Assembly (NCBI GenBank): GCA_002633025.1
Contig: NMRB01000030.1
Span: forward strand, 803,137-867,136
Length of the DNA stretch: 64,000 bases
Direction: 5' to 3'
Source of the DNA: Notospermus geniculatus
Taxonomy: Eukaryota > Nemertea > Pilidiophora > Heteronemertea > Lineidae
In this document: positions 24,823-38,408 of the stretch, one piece after another
Layout of the letters: every line of letters begins with the position of its first letter
Numbering within the stretch: the stretch's first letter is position 1
Made by a program: the position numbers and the translations under genes
Notes under the pieces: generated by a model
What the model was told of the DNA's origin: nothing
The model's input: only the letters and a program-made list of their open reading frames with translations
Database searches by the model: none

Positions 24823-27496
24823 GGGAAACAGTCTTTTTGATGCCTTTCAGTTTTCCCTCAGCTTTAGCCAGTTTTTAGCCATTGGCTAGCCAGATTCAGG
24901 CCTATGTGTGGAAGAGGACCTCGTCCTCGAGGTTTCTTGATGGCATTAGCCTCCATGGATTGAAGATTGCTGTTGATGAACTCTTATGCACTGCCTTCCC
25001 ACACAAATAACCAGTCTTTCAAAAACTTGAAACCATTGAAACTGGTTTCTTCTAGTGTGTAGCAAATGGAATGAAGCCCCTTCCATGCTTTCTGATACTT
25101 TAAGTCCCCGGCCATCATTCAAATCTCTGGAAGATGTCCCATTATTATCAGCCCATAGCTGTCACATCCAATCATCCATTGACATTCACGTGACATAAAT
25201 CCCCAGCTTTAACATTTGCTTGTAACCTTGATTGTTCTCTGAGCTGAGGGGATCAACGGGCATCGTACTTGTTATCTGAAGATTCCCCCTGTTTATAGCT
25301 TTCTTCAAGATTAATGTCGGGCGGACGGCAGACAATTTTCGTAATCAATCTTCGAGGACAGACTGCATTGAAACAGCACGATAAAACCTCATCTCATCTT
25401 CTCAAGGATGAACTCATTTTCTGGCATTGGTGCGTTTGACATTCTCATATATCTTCTTTCTCTCAATTTAGTCTTACTTTCTGCAACCTCACACAGTGCA
25501 GTCTCCCATCAGTTGATCAGAAGAAGGTTAAAGGGTCCAAAAATCCTCCTCGGGTATGCTGTTGTGATCATCTCCAGATGAGATCAAGATCCGACAATTT
25601 TTTTTCCACAAGGCCAATTAAAGATGTGATCTTATATCATGTAAAAGATGATTCTATTAGAGTTTCACATTTCTAATTCAGACTTAACGAGATAGAAAAA
25701 TATGTTTTAAAAAGTAATATCATCGTAAAAGTGCTTCACTAATCATATCTTCAGCATGTAGATTCTTTTTGATCTTAGATACCCTTGAAAGTGAAGACCT
25801 AGCTAGTTGACTGCTCGTTTGATTTGGTTATTTTGAAATCCTTTTAAGCAAATTTTATATTTCATCATGTACAAGGCAAAAGACTTCTTCAATGTCACAA
25901 AAAGCAGATATTTTTTCCTAAAGAAAGGTCAAGTGTGGAATGACAGTGCGTTCACTATCGGCTATCAAGTACAGGAGACGACTTCCCGAAGTCGTTCCTC
26001 CAAATTGACACACTGTATGGAAAGTCATTTGCAGAAAAGTGGCTATTTTTGCTGTCTAAATGGCATTCCTTCAGGTGGCTGTGATTTTTTCAGCGTTTCT
26101 GTCTATACTTTACTTTGCAAACAGGAGAAAAAGCTATCTGGCTGTTGCTGATGCTCAGAGGAAAGGGAAAATGATCTGATTTGTTCAGACAAATTGAATC
26201 AATTCTAATTAGCCACATTAATTGAGCCACGCCATTCTACGTTGACATACTTATGAGTACTTATACTAGTATATGGCATATATAACCACTGACTCAAAGT
26301 GGCCATCTGAGTTTTGCCAGACAGCCTCAATGGTCACTTGAGACAGTGGAAAGAGGACAACTTCATCAGATGTGTACCTGCGTGATGTCCTCCGGGAGTT
26401 CAGCGACATCCTCTTATTAATATTTGATACTAATAATATTTGAAGTTCCGTCTGGTATTGCATGCGTTATGAGTACGTGTGACTGACCGCAGGATAGTTG
26501 GGTCACTCTGGCAAAAAAAATGACAGAGTAAGCACCTGCGGATCAAAAAGTACACTAGTTCATCATGTTGTGAAAGTAATGCGAATTTGAGAGATATTGA
26601 CACGTGACAGCTGAGGATCAATGCTTTCTATGGACAGAACCCTGTCAGTCTTTAGTATAGACAGCTGTTATATCTCATAATGCCATGATCCTTCGACTTT
26701 CCTCCAACACAACGAATATTCACAATGTTTTCAATCTGACCCAGAGCAAAATCTGATATTAAAACCAATCTCATCATTTTGAGAGAAAGATATTCAAATA
26801 CGTGCCACCTGAGGACAAGTCCGTTCACATAGAAATCCTGGCTTCCGTTCTATTATCTGTTGACATAGAAATAACATTGCATTTATTGATTCTGCCTATT
26901 TCAAATGACGGTGTTGAACATGAACAGCTCAGTTTTGACATACGAACAGTCAAATTCTTGACAGCTCAGAAACAATCCTTCATAGCAGAAAAAGAAACCC
27001 ACATCCGGCGTGACAATTCCCAAGGCTTGCTTTCGGCTGTAAAACCTTAGAAATCCAATCGCAATTTTCCTCATTAATCGAGAATAGCGACCTGCTGCAA
27101 CAAACTATTGGGGGACTTTATCTCTTGATCCTATTGATGTTTGGATGTTGAAATTGACAGCTTATTCTACTGGCTAACTAAGGCAATTGACAACGGCTTA
27201 GCCATCATGCTGACCTTTAGCATATTAACCCTGTTTTGTCTTAAGTTTGTGAATGGAAAAAGGGATGGGAGTGGAAGAGAGTTGTCATGTTCGATAAACA
27301 CATCCTCGTTCATGGTTACGTTCTTAACCTCTGCCCATGCCAGTTCATTGCAGCATTGTTTTGGTACTGCTTTGGTGATACATGTCATTAAAGTGCTCTT
27401 GGGGAACTGGTGAGGTTTTGTGGGCCTGTGACTGTATGTATGTCAACACATCAATCACAGTTTTGCAGTATTTCTCAAAAACCAAAACCTTACTGA
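24823..27496. other. No gene seen
   Basis: Only short frames (94 codons or fewer). No repeat or RNA signal was recognised. Confidence 0.5.
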
Positions 27497-27729
27497 GACT
27501 CTATCACTCCAATAGAGCGCAGCACCTGACGGGTAGCTAGCTAGGCCTTCAGCGTCACGACGTCCCGTGCTCCATTCTGAACGCCATGACATCACTCGAA
27601 AAACCTCCACTTGTTTCAGCGATCATGACGTCGTCTCAAGTCAAGATGTCATGGAATGTAGTGCGGGACGTCGTGACGCTGTAGTTACCCGTCAGGTGCT
27701 GCGCTCTTTTGGAGTGATATCGTCTATTG
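27497..27729 (-). mobile_element. CACTCC-family inverted-repeat element, copy 1
   Basis: Terminal repeats read from the right end as CAATAGACGATATCACTCC and then AAAAGAGCGCAGCACCTGAC. The left end matches from the AGAC onward, with a few changes. Internal words (GTCACGACGTCCCG, GATCGCTGAAACAA, GTCATGGCGTTC in reverse) match copy 2 at 41812, which lies in the opposite orientation. It is about 230 bp with no coding capacity, so it is a MITE-like non-autonomous element. The flanking target duplication is not clear. Confidence 0.85.
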
Positions 27730-28329
27730 GATCACAAGTATAGCCTACAATGGGGTCTATAAAAAATGACAGAAATTGACTTTTGATGCAGAGCAAAACA
27801 TGTTATCCAACATAGAGAACAAAAAACGACACAGAAAATGATAGTAAACATAAAGTCGTCTCCAAATCTCGCAAAAAACTTGGCAGTTACCGGTAGTTGA
27901 TGTTGAGGTGCGTTGACCAATTCTATCAGGGCCTGGGACCACTTCCACCAGTGCTATCCCAGTGTCAGAATAAAAAAGAGGAATTGCTAAGTGTTTTGCC
28001 AGTGTCAAAATGAGATATGCAGGAGAAGAAAATATCTCATGCATCATAAAGAGTTAAAGAAAAATGCACCCGAAATGTTACTTACCGATATAAAATTGAA
28101 TAGAAAGCGTAAAAAGTACTCAGTGGGAAAGTAGCAAATGTTGTCAAGATGTGTATACCATGTAGTTAATTGAGTTTGCTAGCACTGGAATGTTGACGAC
28201 ATACCACTATCCGAATATTGAGGGTTTGGCGCATGTCACGGCATATCGCCTTAAGTGAATTTGCAATGAAGTAAATCTATGTGTTCCATAAAGCTACTCA
28301 CTCCATTAAACATCTAGCTACATGTACGC
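27730..28329. other. No gene seen
   Basis: Ordinary A+T-rich sequence leading into the 31-bp array. Confidence 0.5.
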
Positions 28330-28626
28330 GTTCAACAATACTCGATGATACTGTATAATGTTTCAACAATACTCGATGATACTGTATAATTGTTTCAACA
28401 ATACTCGATGATACTCTATACTGTTTCAGCAATACTCGATGATACTGTATAATCTTTCAACAATACTCGATGATACTGTATAATGTTTCAACAATACTCA
28501 ATGATACAGTATAATGTTTCAACAATACTCGATGATACTGTATAATGTTTCAACAATACTCAATGATACCGTATAATGTTTCAACAATACTCGGCGGTAC
28601 TGTATACTCGATGATACTGTATAATG
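28330..28626. repeat. 31-bp minisatellite, about 9.5 copies
   Basis: Units contain CAACAATACTCGATGATACT followed by GTATAATGTTT. Single-base variants (CTCAATGATACAG, CTCGGCGGTACT) mark individual units. The last full unit is followed by a partial one fused at TGTATACTCGATG. The period is 31 bp with 1- or 2-bp slips. Confidence 0.97.
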
Positions 28627-29661
28627 TAGGAGGAAACTGAAGTGCTGGGGAAAACCTACAACATCAAAGAGAGACTGCCGTCTGTTTCATATCATTGTTG
28701 CAAACAAATGTAAAGGAGTGGAGAAGTGAATCACCTCCGTGTATCAACAGCGACAAATGAAGGTGACTGCCGGGATTAATGTCCTAATGGGTAAATGACT
28801 CTCTCTGGTCAACACGGTCTAATGAATCGTTCCTCGCTTATTGGATGAGGAGAGACGATCTACAACATAGAACATCTTGTTTGACACCTGTGTAATTAGA
28901 ATGGAAGCACCATGACTGGTTTCATTACATTCGTGATAAACTAAAGAGAACAAAATCCCTGTTTGATGACGCCAGCCTTCGAAGTATTGTGAGATTGAAA
29001 TAGAGGGCCCTGTGAATCAGGATTGGGCAACAAACTTCAGCATTTTCACCCAAATATGATACTCCTCAGCCTTGTAACAGATTTTACACTGTTTCCAAAT
29101 ATGGCTATTTTCCTCATATAAACGTCCTCGTATATAATATCAAAGCTAACAGTACCACATGAAGGATCACCTTGCATGCTTTTAGGGTTTAGATCTTTTT
29201 GAAACTTTCCCTCCGGGCCCTCACCATCAGTCGTCATTCCTTGGTGACAGAAATCTATCAGTTGCTAGGTATTTGATACACCTTCAGTCACCTAACACAA
29301 AAATAGAACACCCTACAATGTGTGTCAATGAAATTCTACCAGTTGATATCTTATTTATCGAAGGAAAGAACAGGATTAGGCCTACCTGAGTAATGTCAGC
29401 GCTGTCAACCTGTCATAAACAACTTGTTCTACCTGATGCTAAATCTATTGTAGTAATCTAACAATGACTTTGATCATCCCAGCACAGAATGATTATCTTT
29501 ACCAGCTGATTTTGTGATGGTCCTGGATTAATATCAGCAGTATCTTGACTAGATCGATGGTATAACTGGCATGCGGCCTTGAAGAGATAGAGGAGAAAGT
29601 TTCCAAGGTGCTGGGTTCAGGACATCCTGAGAATCTCGGGTCATTTAGGCCGTACCCTCCC
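28627..29661. other. No gene seen
   Basis: No feature recognised. Confidence 0.5.
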
Positions 29662-29665
29662 TTAA

Positions 29666-29904
29666 AGGAGTTAGACGCCGAAGTTGTAAACAAGCTGGTT
29701 TGTTTACAAATATGGTCGGCAAACTAGTTTTATTCCTTCGTGCAGGTGGCAGCACCCGTGATCGTTAGACTGGTTCCCGGTCCGATGCAACTCACTCACG
29801 ATATTCACGTCAGTACATATCACCGACAATAGGTGGCAGCACCGCAGGCGTCCGTGGATAGAGAACCAGTGAGTGAGTGTTTACAACTTCGGTGTCTAAC
29901 TCCT
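29666..29904. mobile_element. TTAA-flanked inverted-repeat element 3 (239 bp)
   Basis: Terminal inverted repeats of 27 bp with one mismatch, beginning AGGAGTTAGACGCCGAAGTT. Each is directly bordered by TTAA (29662-29665 and 29905-29908). GGTGGCAGCACC-type words occur twice inside. The small frames at both edges that start MFTTS are just the two inverted repeats read through. The architecture fits a non-autonomous piggyBac-type element. Confidence 0.9.
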
Positions 29905-29908
29905 TTAA

Positions 29909-30459
29909 TGGTCAGAAACAAGTGCAAGGAGGGGAGCGGTTGTGGAGACCCTGGGTGCGAAGAAGGTTCATGATGAAATGCTTTCTTTTCACCACCATTT
30001 CTTCTCATTTCCATTTCTTGTCCTTTATGTGTGGATTTTCAGAGGAACTGAAAGATGATGCCTTGGAGGTGTGCATGTTTCTGCTTACAAAAAAAGATGT
30101 TAGGCCCTACTTCTATTGTGGTTCCATTTCCGAAACAGTTGATTCTCTTTGTACCAATACCCACGCACTAATGTGAAATTCTAATGTATTGGAAAGTTGA
30201 TATCAAACTTATGAAGAAGGCAATGTGACTGTGTTAGCTTTCAATTGTAATTCATCAGCTTTGATCTCTGATCCGATTCTGGTTACAATGGGCGTATTAT
30301 TCACATCATATCCAATCCTGCCAATCGAATTTCCTTGTCTCGGGCTTTATTTCTAGTTGGTTGAGAAACCTGGACCTGGATGCCCAGGCATTCATGATAT
30401 TGCTATGGTGTATATTAATCATAGTCATATCTAGAATGCCTGACACCCAGGCCAGATGA
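29909..30459. other. No gene seen
   Basis: One 99-codon plus frame (29877-30176) starts inside the inverted repeat and is not credible as a gene. Confidence 0.5.
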
Positions 30460-31660
30460 TCTGTCTTCTTGATCCATCCATGATTCCTCAAACAGGCAAT
30501 GATGGTGGTAACCTAGGCCATTCTTCATCACCTTCCTGATCCACAGCTCCTAGAACAGGCAAACCCACAACTTCTTGGTCACTTCAATTCATTCGTAGAG
30601 CTGGCGGATTGCTGATGGTAAATCCAACCCGCTTATGATCATGTTAATCATCTCCTTCATCCACAGGTCCTAGAACAGGCAACCACAACATTCTTGGTCA
30701 CATTCACTCACATTTCCTGGGGTGGGCAATTGCTGATGATAAACCCACACCACTCGTGATCATGTCATAGAACAGGCAACCACACTATTCTTGTTCATCT
30801 CAATTCACAATTCAGCAGGAGGACTGCTGGTGGATGGTCATCCCTGATCCACATACCATAGAACATGAAATTGCTGACAGTAACCCAAGACATTCTTGGT
30901 CACCTTACTCGCTCTTCCTACAGCAGGCATTGCTGATGGTAAACTACACCATCCTCCATGATCCTACCAAGGTACAAAAAGCACAAAATTGACACACTAA
31001 ATGATAATAAACAAGAAGTCAATCTCCAGAATTCACGAATTTTCGACCCCAACCGGGGTCTTTTTCAAGTGGAACTTTACAATCTGAAACTCTAGAAACT
31101 CTTTCACCTATCACTTAATGTTGGTAATTGCCTACAACATTCTTGGTCATCTCAATCCACAGGTCCTATCACTTGCTGACGGTAATTGTCCACACCATTC
31201 TGGATCGTCTCACCACTCCACAGGTCCAATCACACTTGCTGGTGGTAACTGCTTACACCATTCGTGGTCATCTTCCTGATCCAGCATTCGTTTAGATCAT
31301 CATTTGCTGGTGGTATCCCACACACTTGGACATCAATCTCCTTCATTCATAGTGCCTTATGCGAGGGTCCGTGGGTTCGAATCTGGTAGGAAGCTATGTC
31401 TTTCACCTTAGAAATCATTTACTATTTCATGTTCTTCATTCATAGTACATGTACATGTGTACCAGCAGAAGTAGCAACTGCTGGTAATCATCCTTGCCAT
31501 TCTTGGTCTCCTTGATCCAGATTCTTACATCTGGCAACTGTTCGTGGTCCATGTCATTCTTCAATAGATAGATATCTCCACTCACTGTTGATTCCCAGAT
31601 CAAGCCTCGCCACTCTTCTCCATCTCCAGCATCTGCTGGCAGCACCCACACCAGTTGGTC
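30460..31660. repeat. Decayed tandem array (units roughly 65-110 bp)
   Basis: The same ordered words recur about a dozen times with changing spacing: a TGATCCACAGGTCCTAGAAC-like word, CAGGCAA, TTGCTGATGGTAA, CCACACCATTCTTGGTCA and a CTCAATTCAC-like word. No two units are close in sequence, so this is an old array. It is interrupted at about 30965-31110 by unrelated sequence. A lone B-box-like word (GGGTTCGAATCT, 31372-31383) lies near the end, but no tRNA fold can be drawn around it. Confidence 0.72.
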
Positions 31661-33340
31661 ACCTCTATCAAGAAGTTGGGTTTTTTTATTCGTCTGGAAA
31701 CAGATCTGAATATCAATACTGTTTGGTCAGGTGATAGAACGCAGGCAAATTTGTAATGTCTGCAAAATGTTCCTGATCCCCGTTCCGTCCTCAAGGCATT
31801 GTAAGAAGCTTTCTGTGCAGTGTCACCATCTCACATTCAGTTGTTACGGTTCCCACTTCAGCGAGCTGTACTATATCAATAATGCCAATATGTCATGCCA
31901 TTTTCTCCATTGGATATCCAGCCAAGTTGTTACCCATAACTCAGGAGAGCGAGTTCAGTATTGATGCTGCGTGCCACTGTGGCGCTCTGCAAAAAAACCA
32001 ATCCATCCACGTCTCTCAGCCAGATGGCCACTATCCATACTTCCCGCTGCCCTATGGCTGAGGAGTTTTTGGTGATACTTTATTGAGCGGATACAGGTAT
32101 TAGCTGTTTGTATAGATCGTGACATCTGCTGCTGTCAGGTGCTACAGATTAAATATGGACGTCAATCTGACTTTGATCTTCTTGGCTTCTTTGCTTCTTT
32201 CATCTCAAGCCACAAAGAAGCTGTTCCCCTCAGCATCCATGACCCATTGTGTTGCAGGGCTTGCAAAAAAATCATCAGTATCTTGTACTGGTACTGGTGA
32301 GTACTATGCTGCAAAACTTTCCAACAAAGTGGTAGCCAACTAGTTCGCCCACATGACATCATAGCCATTCATTGTTGAAGCATGATATAACACTCCCAAA
32401 TGCACTCTCTCAGACAATTATTTTACCAAAATGTTTGTGCCATGGCCCACTTGACCAGCTTAATGTACCAACGGCATTGAACTATAGAATGGTATTACGC
32501 TTCTGACGTCATATGTTGAGAACTGTTAGACCGCCATCTTTGTTGGAAAGGTCTATACCCCACTCTAACAAATCTAATGATAAGATCAAATTTGTTTCTC
32601 TTTGAACATCTACCATTCTGCCCTTCGGCGGAGTGCTTTTTGGGGAAAAAAGAAACTGTGGTCCAGACAGTTTCAAGGGAACCTACATCAGGCGTAATGG
32701 GCCTAGCTGTGATTGGGTCTCTTTGAAACCAAAATTCAAGGTATATGATGAGGTCTGGCAGAAAGTATCAGCCTCCTGCCACAGACCGGATCAAGGAAGC
32801 ATACATGTAAAAGCCTACTGTTCTTGAGTTGAGGAGCTGAAGTGGAAAGGCTATACCCTGCGCTTGCCGTACCCTGATAATCATGATCCAGAGAGTGAAA
32901 TTCCTTTCCCTAGCAACTGTGGCTTCACGAATCATTCCCGACTGTCGAAGTTGTCTCGGCAAAGAGATATATTTCAAATGCCTGCTACTGTGTGGTAGTC
33001 ATGTACTACGACAGTTCATGGCATTCAATCACCATACGTTGACTTTCAGGACGCCGTCATCATGCGATGTTCTTAATTGAATCACTTTGTGGGTTCCAAT
33101 TAAATTATCATTGCTTTGCTAGTATATTGATTTACTGGTAAAACCTTTAGATTCACGTCACAGTGATTTCTTCTGCTTTAGCCAAGCAAGAACTGAGGCA
33201 ATGAACTTGTTTAAAATAGTTTAAACTGCGACGTTCCTCTCATAACAAGAAAGTTTGAGATGAGGAATAAAACATCGGTTGGGTGATGTGTGTTGAGATG
33301 TGTGTACATAGGTCATATTCTGTCAGCAAAAGTGCACTTT
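31661..33340. other. No gene seen
   Basis: Short frames only. The overlapping 74- and 68-codon frames at 32119-32368 on opposite strands show no recognised product. Confidence 0.5.
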
Positions 33341-33565
33341 AGCCAGTAGCACACCAGGCGATATTGCCAGCGATCTAATCGCACCTGATCCTCTTGCCAG
33401 GCACCACAGACTAGGCAATGTCAGGTTTGATATTGTTTGATAATGGTGAGCTTCGCTGACATGTAGATTCCACGCATCACTGTCCAGCACACACCTGGCG
33501 ACAACAGCCGATTTTGCTCACTGGCAAGCAGATTGCTTGCGATATCGCCTGGTGTGCTGCTGGTT
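33341..33565. mobile_element. GCAGCACACC inverted-repeat element, copy B
   Basis: About 225 bp. The ends are AGCCAGTAGCACACCAGGCG and, in reverse, CCAGCAGCACACCAGGCG. The interior matches copy A closely in order (CACCACAGACTAGGCAATGT, TTGTTTGATAATGG, ACACCTGGCGACAACAGCCG, ATTTTGCTC). The flanking bases on both sides read TTTA rather than TTAA. No coding capacity. Confidence 0.9.
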
Positions 33566-36500
33566 TTAGGCCTCCCAACACACTTGTCTGTTTGATTTTT
33601 GGATCCCATCCTTAGCCAATGGAGGAGTGTTGTTGGAAATGACAAAGAATTTTGTCACTGAACGCAATGTGAATCGTGATCAGTAAAAAAGTTAGTTTAA
33701 AATATGACACAGTTGATTTTAAAGCATCAGGAGTGCTTTCCTGCTGTCACACCTGAACAATATATTCTGCAGCTGAAACCCTAGAACACCTGTCTAAGGT
33801 GCTTCAGTCCTATTGGATCTTTATATCACTTTTTCTTCCATGTTTGGAAAGGTTACTCGGAGTGCCTGTCACAGTGGGTGTTCTTGCATCCAGGCGCCAA
33901 AGTGTTCCCTTGGCATTTGCCTTAAAACAAGCCCACTTTGCTGTGGTATTGTGGGCTATTTTGGTGTTGCATTATCAGAAGCTGCTTTGGTTTTACGTTA
34001 ATGGAAGTGCAGCAGCATGTCATAGTAGTATGATTGACTATCCAAAATATATCATGGAGTAATAACAGAAAATTGTTTCCCAAATGTTTTTTTCGCATGT
34101 CGAGGAAAATTCCTTACAAGATTGTCAAAAAAGTAGTGCATTTCACCAATTTTGAGGGAATTTTTTCATGACATGTTTGGGCCCTCATCAATATCACTGT
34201 CAGTTCCATCAGGCTGTTTATCCCAGTTTAAATCCTACTCCCTTCAAAACCCTTTGTGGCTTCTTCTCTGTTGTTATGGGGAGGATTTTGGGGCACTTAA
34301 AGTTTATATGTATTGGCAGCCCGCCTACAGGAAAACTCATAGTATAAATTTTCATGTAAAAACTGTGTTGACTTTGCATTGAAATTCCATGCATGCATCA
34401 GGGTTATAAAGTGAAATTTAAACGGTCCATTTGTCAAGATTGACGCAGTGAAATTTGAATGGATGGGCGAGATTAACTTGTTTTCTGTAGCGTTTTATGT
34501 TCTGCCGGGAGAGATGGATCGTTTAGGTTGTAAAGTAAACGAGGATAAAGGGAATTGTGAATCAGATTGACTGTGATTTTCTGATAATCACGACTTGTCT
34601 TTGGTACACATACCATTTTGACCCTGAGAGAAATTAACCTTCCTTTCAAGCCCTTGGATCAAATTGGTAAAATTGGCTGAAAACTTTGAATAATGAAACA
34701 AATCAGCAATCTGACCAGGCCTCCGCCAAAGGACAGGACGTGTTCATTCTCTGTGTCCTTTTGGCGTGACTCAGCTAGGGTAGGATCTCCTTAGCCGTTT
34801 CACCTTCGTCTTTGAAGCCAAACAAGGCGAGAGAATCTAAAGTGTGACTGTTCTATGTGTAATTATCGTTCATCCTCCATCTCTCCCTTGCCCTTCTTGA
34901 TTCAGTTGGGACCTGACCAGAATCGAAACGACCGTATCTCAAAGAATGCTCCGACATATCACTCGCCTATCTTGATCCAATTACATAGTCATTCAATAGT
35001 AACGGGGACAACTATCATCATCAGGTTGGCAGTCAGAGGTATCCTTGTGGCCTGCTGAGGTTGAAGGGAAATTGCCCACGGGCCATGGAGACAACAAGGA
35101 ATACGTGGACTTGATTTCAAAGAAGCTACATGTATCAGTGGCTAAATTTCATTTGTCTATTTGCTTTGATTTTAAGAGGTAAGAAGTATTCGTCTGCTAC
35201 ATTAGGTCAGAAGCACGCTTCAGGAAGGGCAACCCCGTTGGAATCTTAATGAATCTATTGCTAGAGATCACAGGGCTTCATCGATTACCTCCTGGTCCTA
35301 GCTTCCTGGCAATTTGAACACAGCGCTGATGATAGCTGGGTTGAGTTTGTCAGTTGACATCACCATGCGAATTGCATACCCACCCATCATTTCATCCAAG
35401 ATGTTTTTGCAAACCTCTTTGGCCTACTGTGTACAGAGCCAGAAAAAATGTCCCCAAGATCTTGGTCAATCAAGAGTTAAAGCTGTGGGCGGTCAAGCCA
35501 ACATGAAAGCTTTGTTGACCAGAAGTAATCATAAAGCATACCACGAGACATTCTGCTGCACAAAGCAGGGGATGATGACGACTTTTTCGCATCAGTAGAT
35601 GACCTTTCTACATCACTGTTTAGCTTGCAGTTCATTACAAACTTGGGATTACATACCCTTTGAGTGCCTGATAGTTTCTAAGGGGGTATCTGACCGCTCT
35701 GTCTGTGCAAGTGCTGTTAAGTGTGCACAAGTGTAGAAGCTGGCAGATTGGTAAACTTTTTGGCCAGGATGAGCTGGCTGAGTGCAAATTTGATGATGCA
35801 TGCCCATTCCTTCTATTCTACCTAGTCGCAACAGTAAAAAGATGATAACGCAATATAACTGGATAATGGGCAAAGGTTTGCCACTAATGGCCACTTGTGT
35901 ATTGTACCAACATATTGCGTATCCGTCGTCCACAGGACAGACCCATGCTCAAGTTCTTCGATTTTCTCTCGTAATCCGCACTCAAACATTGGTACAAACT
36001 CATTTTGAAACTGTACTTGATACGTGCAAAATAGCTGTGATGCATTGTGTAATATCCTTTGAGATGAGAAAGCTACCAAAATATTTATGGAGTGACTCTG
36101 TATGTTGTATACTTTTTGGAGAAAAATCAGAGAGAAGAACATGTCAATTTCACGTTCAATTTCAAACCACTGAAATATCACGGGTGCGTTTTCTTACCCA
36201 GATGTTCAGATAATTGCTGATGATAATCCTGCAGCATCTGTGCGCAAATTGTGAAAAATGACAACAGAAATTTGTGGCACGGAAATGTTCTTTTAGTTAC
36301 CGGTACCAACGCTCTGCCTCGGAGGTAGGAAAATTATAACCAATGCCTGCAGGGAAAAGGAGACAATTTTAAAGAAACCCTATTCATGGTGTTTCGTTCT
36401 AATGGAATTTCACAGCATGGAGTGTTTGATTTCTGTAGCAGAGGAAAGACCAGTTATTTTCCATCGTCTTTTGTCAGGCCTGGTCACATGGGCGTTCGAT

Positions 36501-36570
36501 GCGTTACCCTTTGTAAGTGCAGCTAGATATTGCTGTATATGTTTTTTTATCGTTGTTATATTTGGTATTA
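33566..36570. other. No gene seen in 3.0 kb
   Basis: The largest frames, 137 and 119 codons, overlap on opposite strands at 35800-36213 and have no recognised similarity. No tandem or inverted repeat was noticed. Confidence 0.5.
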
Positions 36571-36785
36571 GATTTGATCCTTGTAGAGCAAAAAGTGGCA
36601 GGATAGATGAGATCTCGAGGGCTTTTGCATCAAGGTTGGTTATACCCAATATGAAGTGAAGCTAGTTATTGCTTCATGTTCATGTTGGGTTGTAGATTTC
36701 ATCCCGGTGCATGCAAAAAACATTGGATAGATGAGATGTTGTGGGGGCTAATATATCAAGAAGATCCTGTTATTGGCCTCTTGGA
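36571..36785. repeat. Faint diverged duplication, offset about 124 bp
   Basis: GATTTGATCCTTGTAGAGC and GATTTCATCCCGGTGCATGC, then GGATAGATGAGAT and a CATCAAG or TATCAAG word, recur in the same order. The match is weak and could be coincidence. Confidence 0.4.
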
Positions 36786-38408
36786 AACTGATATCATGCA
36801 GTCTTGACCATTATTTATTCCGGAGCCAATAATCGTTGCAAAGATGGCATCCAACACGTTGCTGCACTGTTGCTTTGTTTCCGTGAAATAAACAAGCACC
36901 TATCGGATTAGTGTGCAATGGTTTGAAAGTGACAACCAAATCAATGCTGTAGGATTCGTCCATCAAAGCCTAGTTTGCGCATTTTCATAGAATTACATGT
37001 ATTTCTGTCAGCCTGAGTGAAACGAACTGTGCAGTGTCATGTCATAACACGCTGTTTTTAGATTGGATCGTGAATGGAGCAGAAAAAGTTCACCGTTGGC
37101 GATTGTTTCCGATCGCTGTATAGGAAACCATTTGTTAGGAAATAGCCCATTAGGAGAAAAATAGATGAGTGATGAACATGAACACAATTACAACTGCCAT
37201 TACAGGCATCTCACCCGATAAACTGCTGTCTTACGGGCAGTGTTACGGCATTATGAACAGAGGAAAGGAGGAAGGCTTGTTTGATTCTTTTGACATTTGC
37301 GAAGAAAGGGATTTATGGAAAGTGGTGGAGAATGTGCGAAACATTGATGAGTGTATTTTTTTTGCTGTTTTCATTCAGAACTCAAATACCAAGTTGCTAC
37401 GTTCATCAACTACAGAATAATAGGGATACCATTGTATATTAATCCAGCCAGGTTTTTCCTAATAGGCCATATACAATTGTTGCAACTTGTTTTGTGATTC
37501 TGACACCTATTTGTACTAATGACGGCTGAAATATCACTACCTTTATTCCCAACATTTATATCGCCGAGGGAAGCTTGAAAATGCTTGTTGAATTATGATA
37601 TGGCCCAAACAGCGTCATAGTTCAAGGTGGCTATTAAATTTGCAAATTTATCTTCAAATACTTGGAAAAAAGCCCTTAGAGCGATGCACATTCTAAACCC
37701 ATCAAAAATGAACTTAGAGTACATGCACGAACAATGGGTGACTGCATGATGGACTGCACATGAGTCTCACTTGCCTCTGTTTTATCCAATCACTGCTTTT
37801 CCCCTGTGTCAACCTCCACAGTTGGCAGGTCATCATCAGCTGAGCGCCAGGCCGATGGACCTCTTGTTCAAATGCTAGAAACTTGGTTTTCCATACACTG
37901 GTATAGATGTACTGCCTAATGCTCTCGTAAATTACTACAACACGATTCAGAAAACTATGTCAGCCCCTATTTTCCTCTCCACTGAACCACTGCCTACAAC
38001 AAAGTTAGAATTATCTCCTTATCTACAAACAAGACACTATCGCAAAAAAGTGACATCAGTGAACATCATTGGGAGCGTGACAGAATAGTGAAGGATCGCT
38101 TGGTCATTGGAGACCAATTAATCTTGCTGATAATTGCTTCCTTTATTATGATGAAAGAGTTAAAAAATGTGTAACCCACCTAGGGCGTAAGACAAAGAAT
38201 GTATATCTGCTTTGAAGTGATGTGATTTGTTTTTTGTCAGAGCAGTTGTATGACTTTGAACTTCTCCTCTTCTTTGAAAGAGTTTTCTTGTCATGTATAG
38301 AGAGGTCAAGATTTGCTCGACTCCGACTCCCACACTGACAGCAAGTTCTACGGTAACATCTTAAATTGGAATGTGGAGCTGGAGCATTTTCTTAAACTTA
38401 AATCATCA
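36786..38408. other. No gene seen
   Basis: No feature recognised. Confidence 0.5.

Noticed and set aside
28330-28626. CRISPR-like array
   Set aside because: Units abut with no unique spacers and the sequence is clearly eukaryotic. It is a minisatellite.
31350-31392. tRNA gene suggested by GGGTTCGAATCT
   Set aside because: No matching acceptor or D arm can be drawn at the right distance. At most a SINE fragment or chance.
35800-36213. Overlapping 137- and 119-codon frames on opposite strands
   Set aside because: Neither resembles a known protein, and mirrored open frames on both strands are typical of chance.
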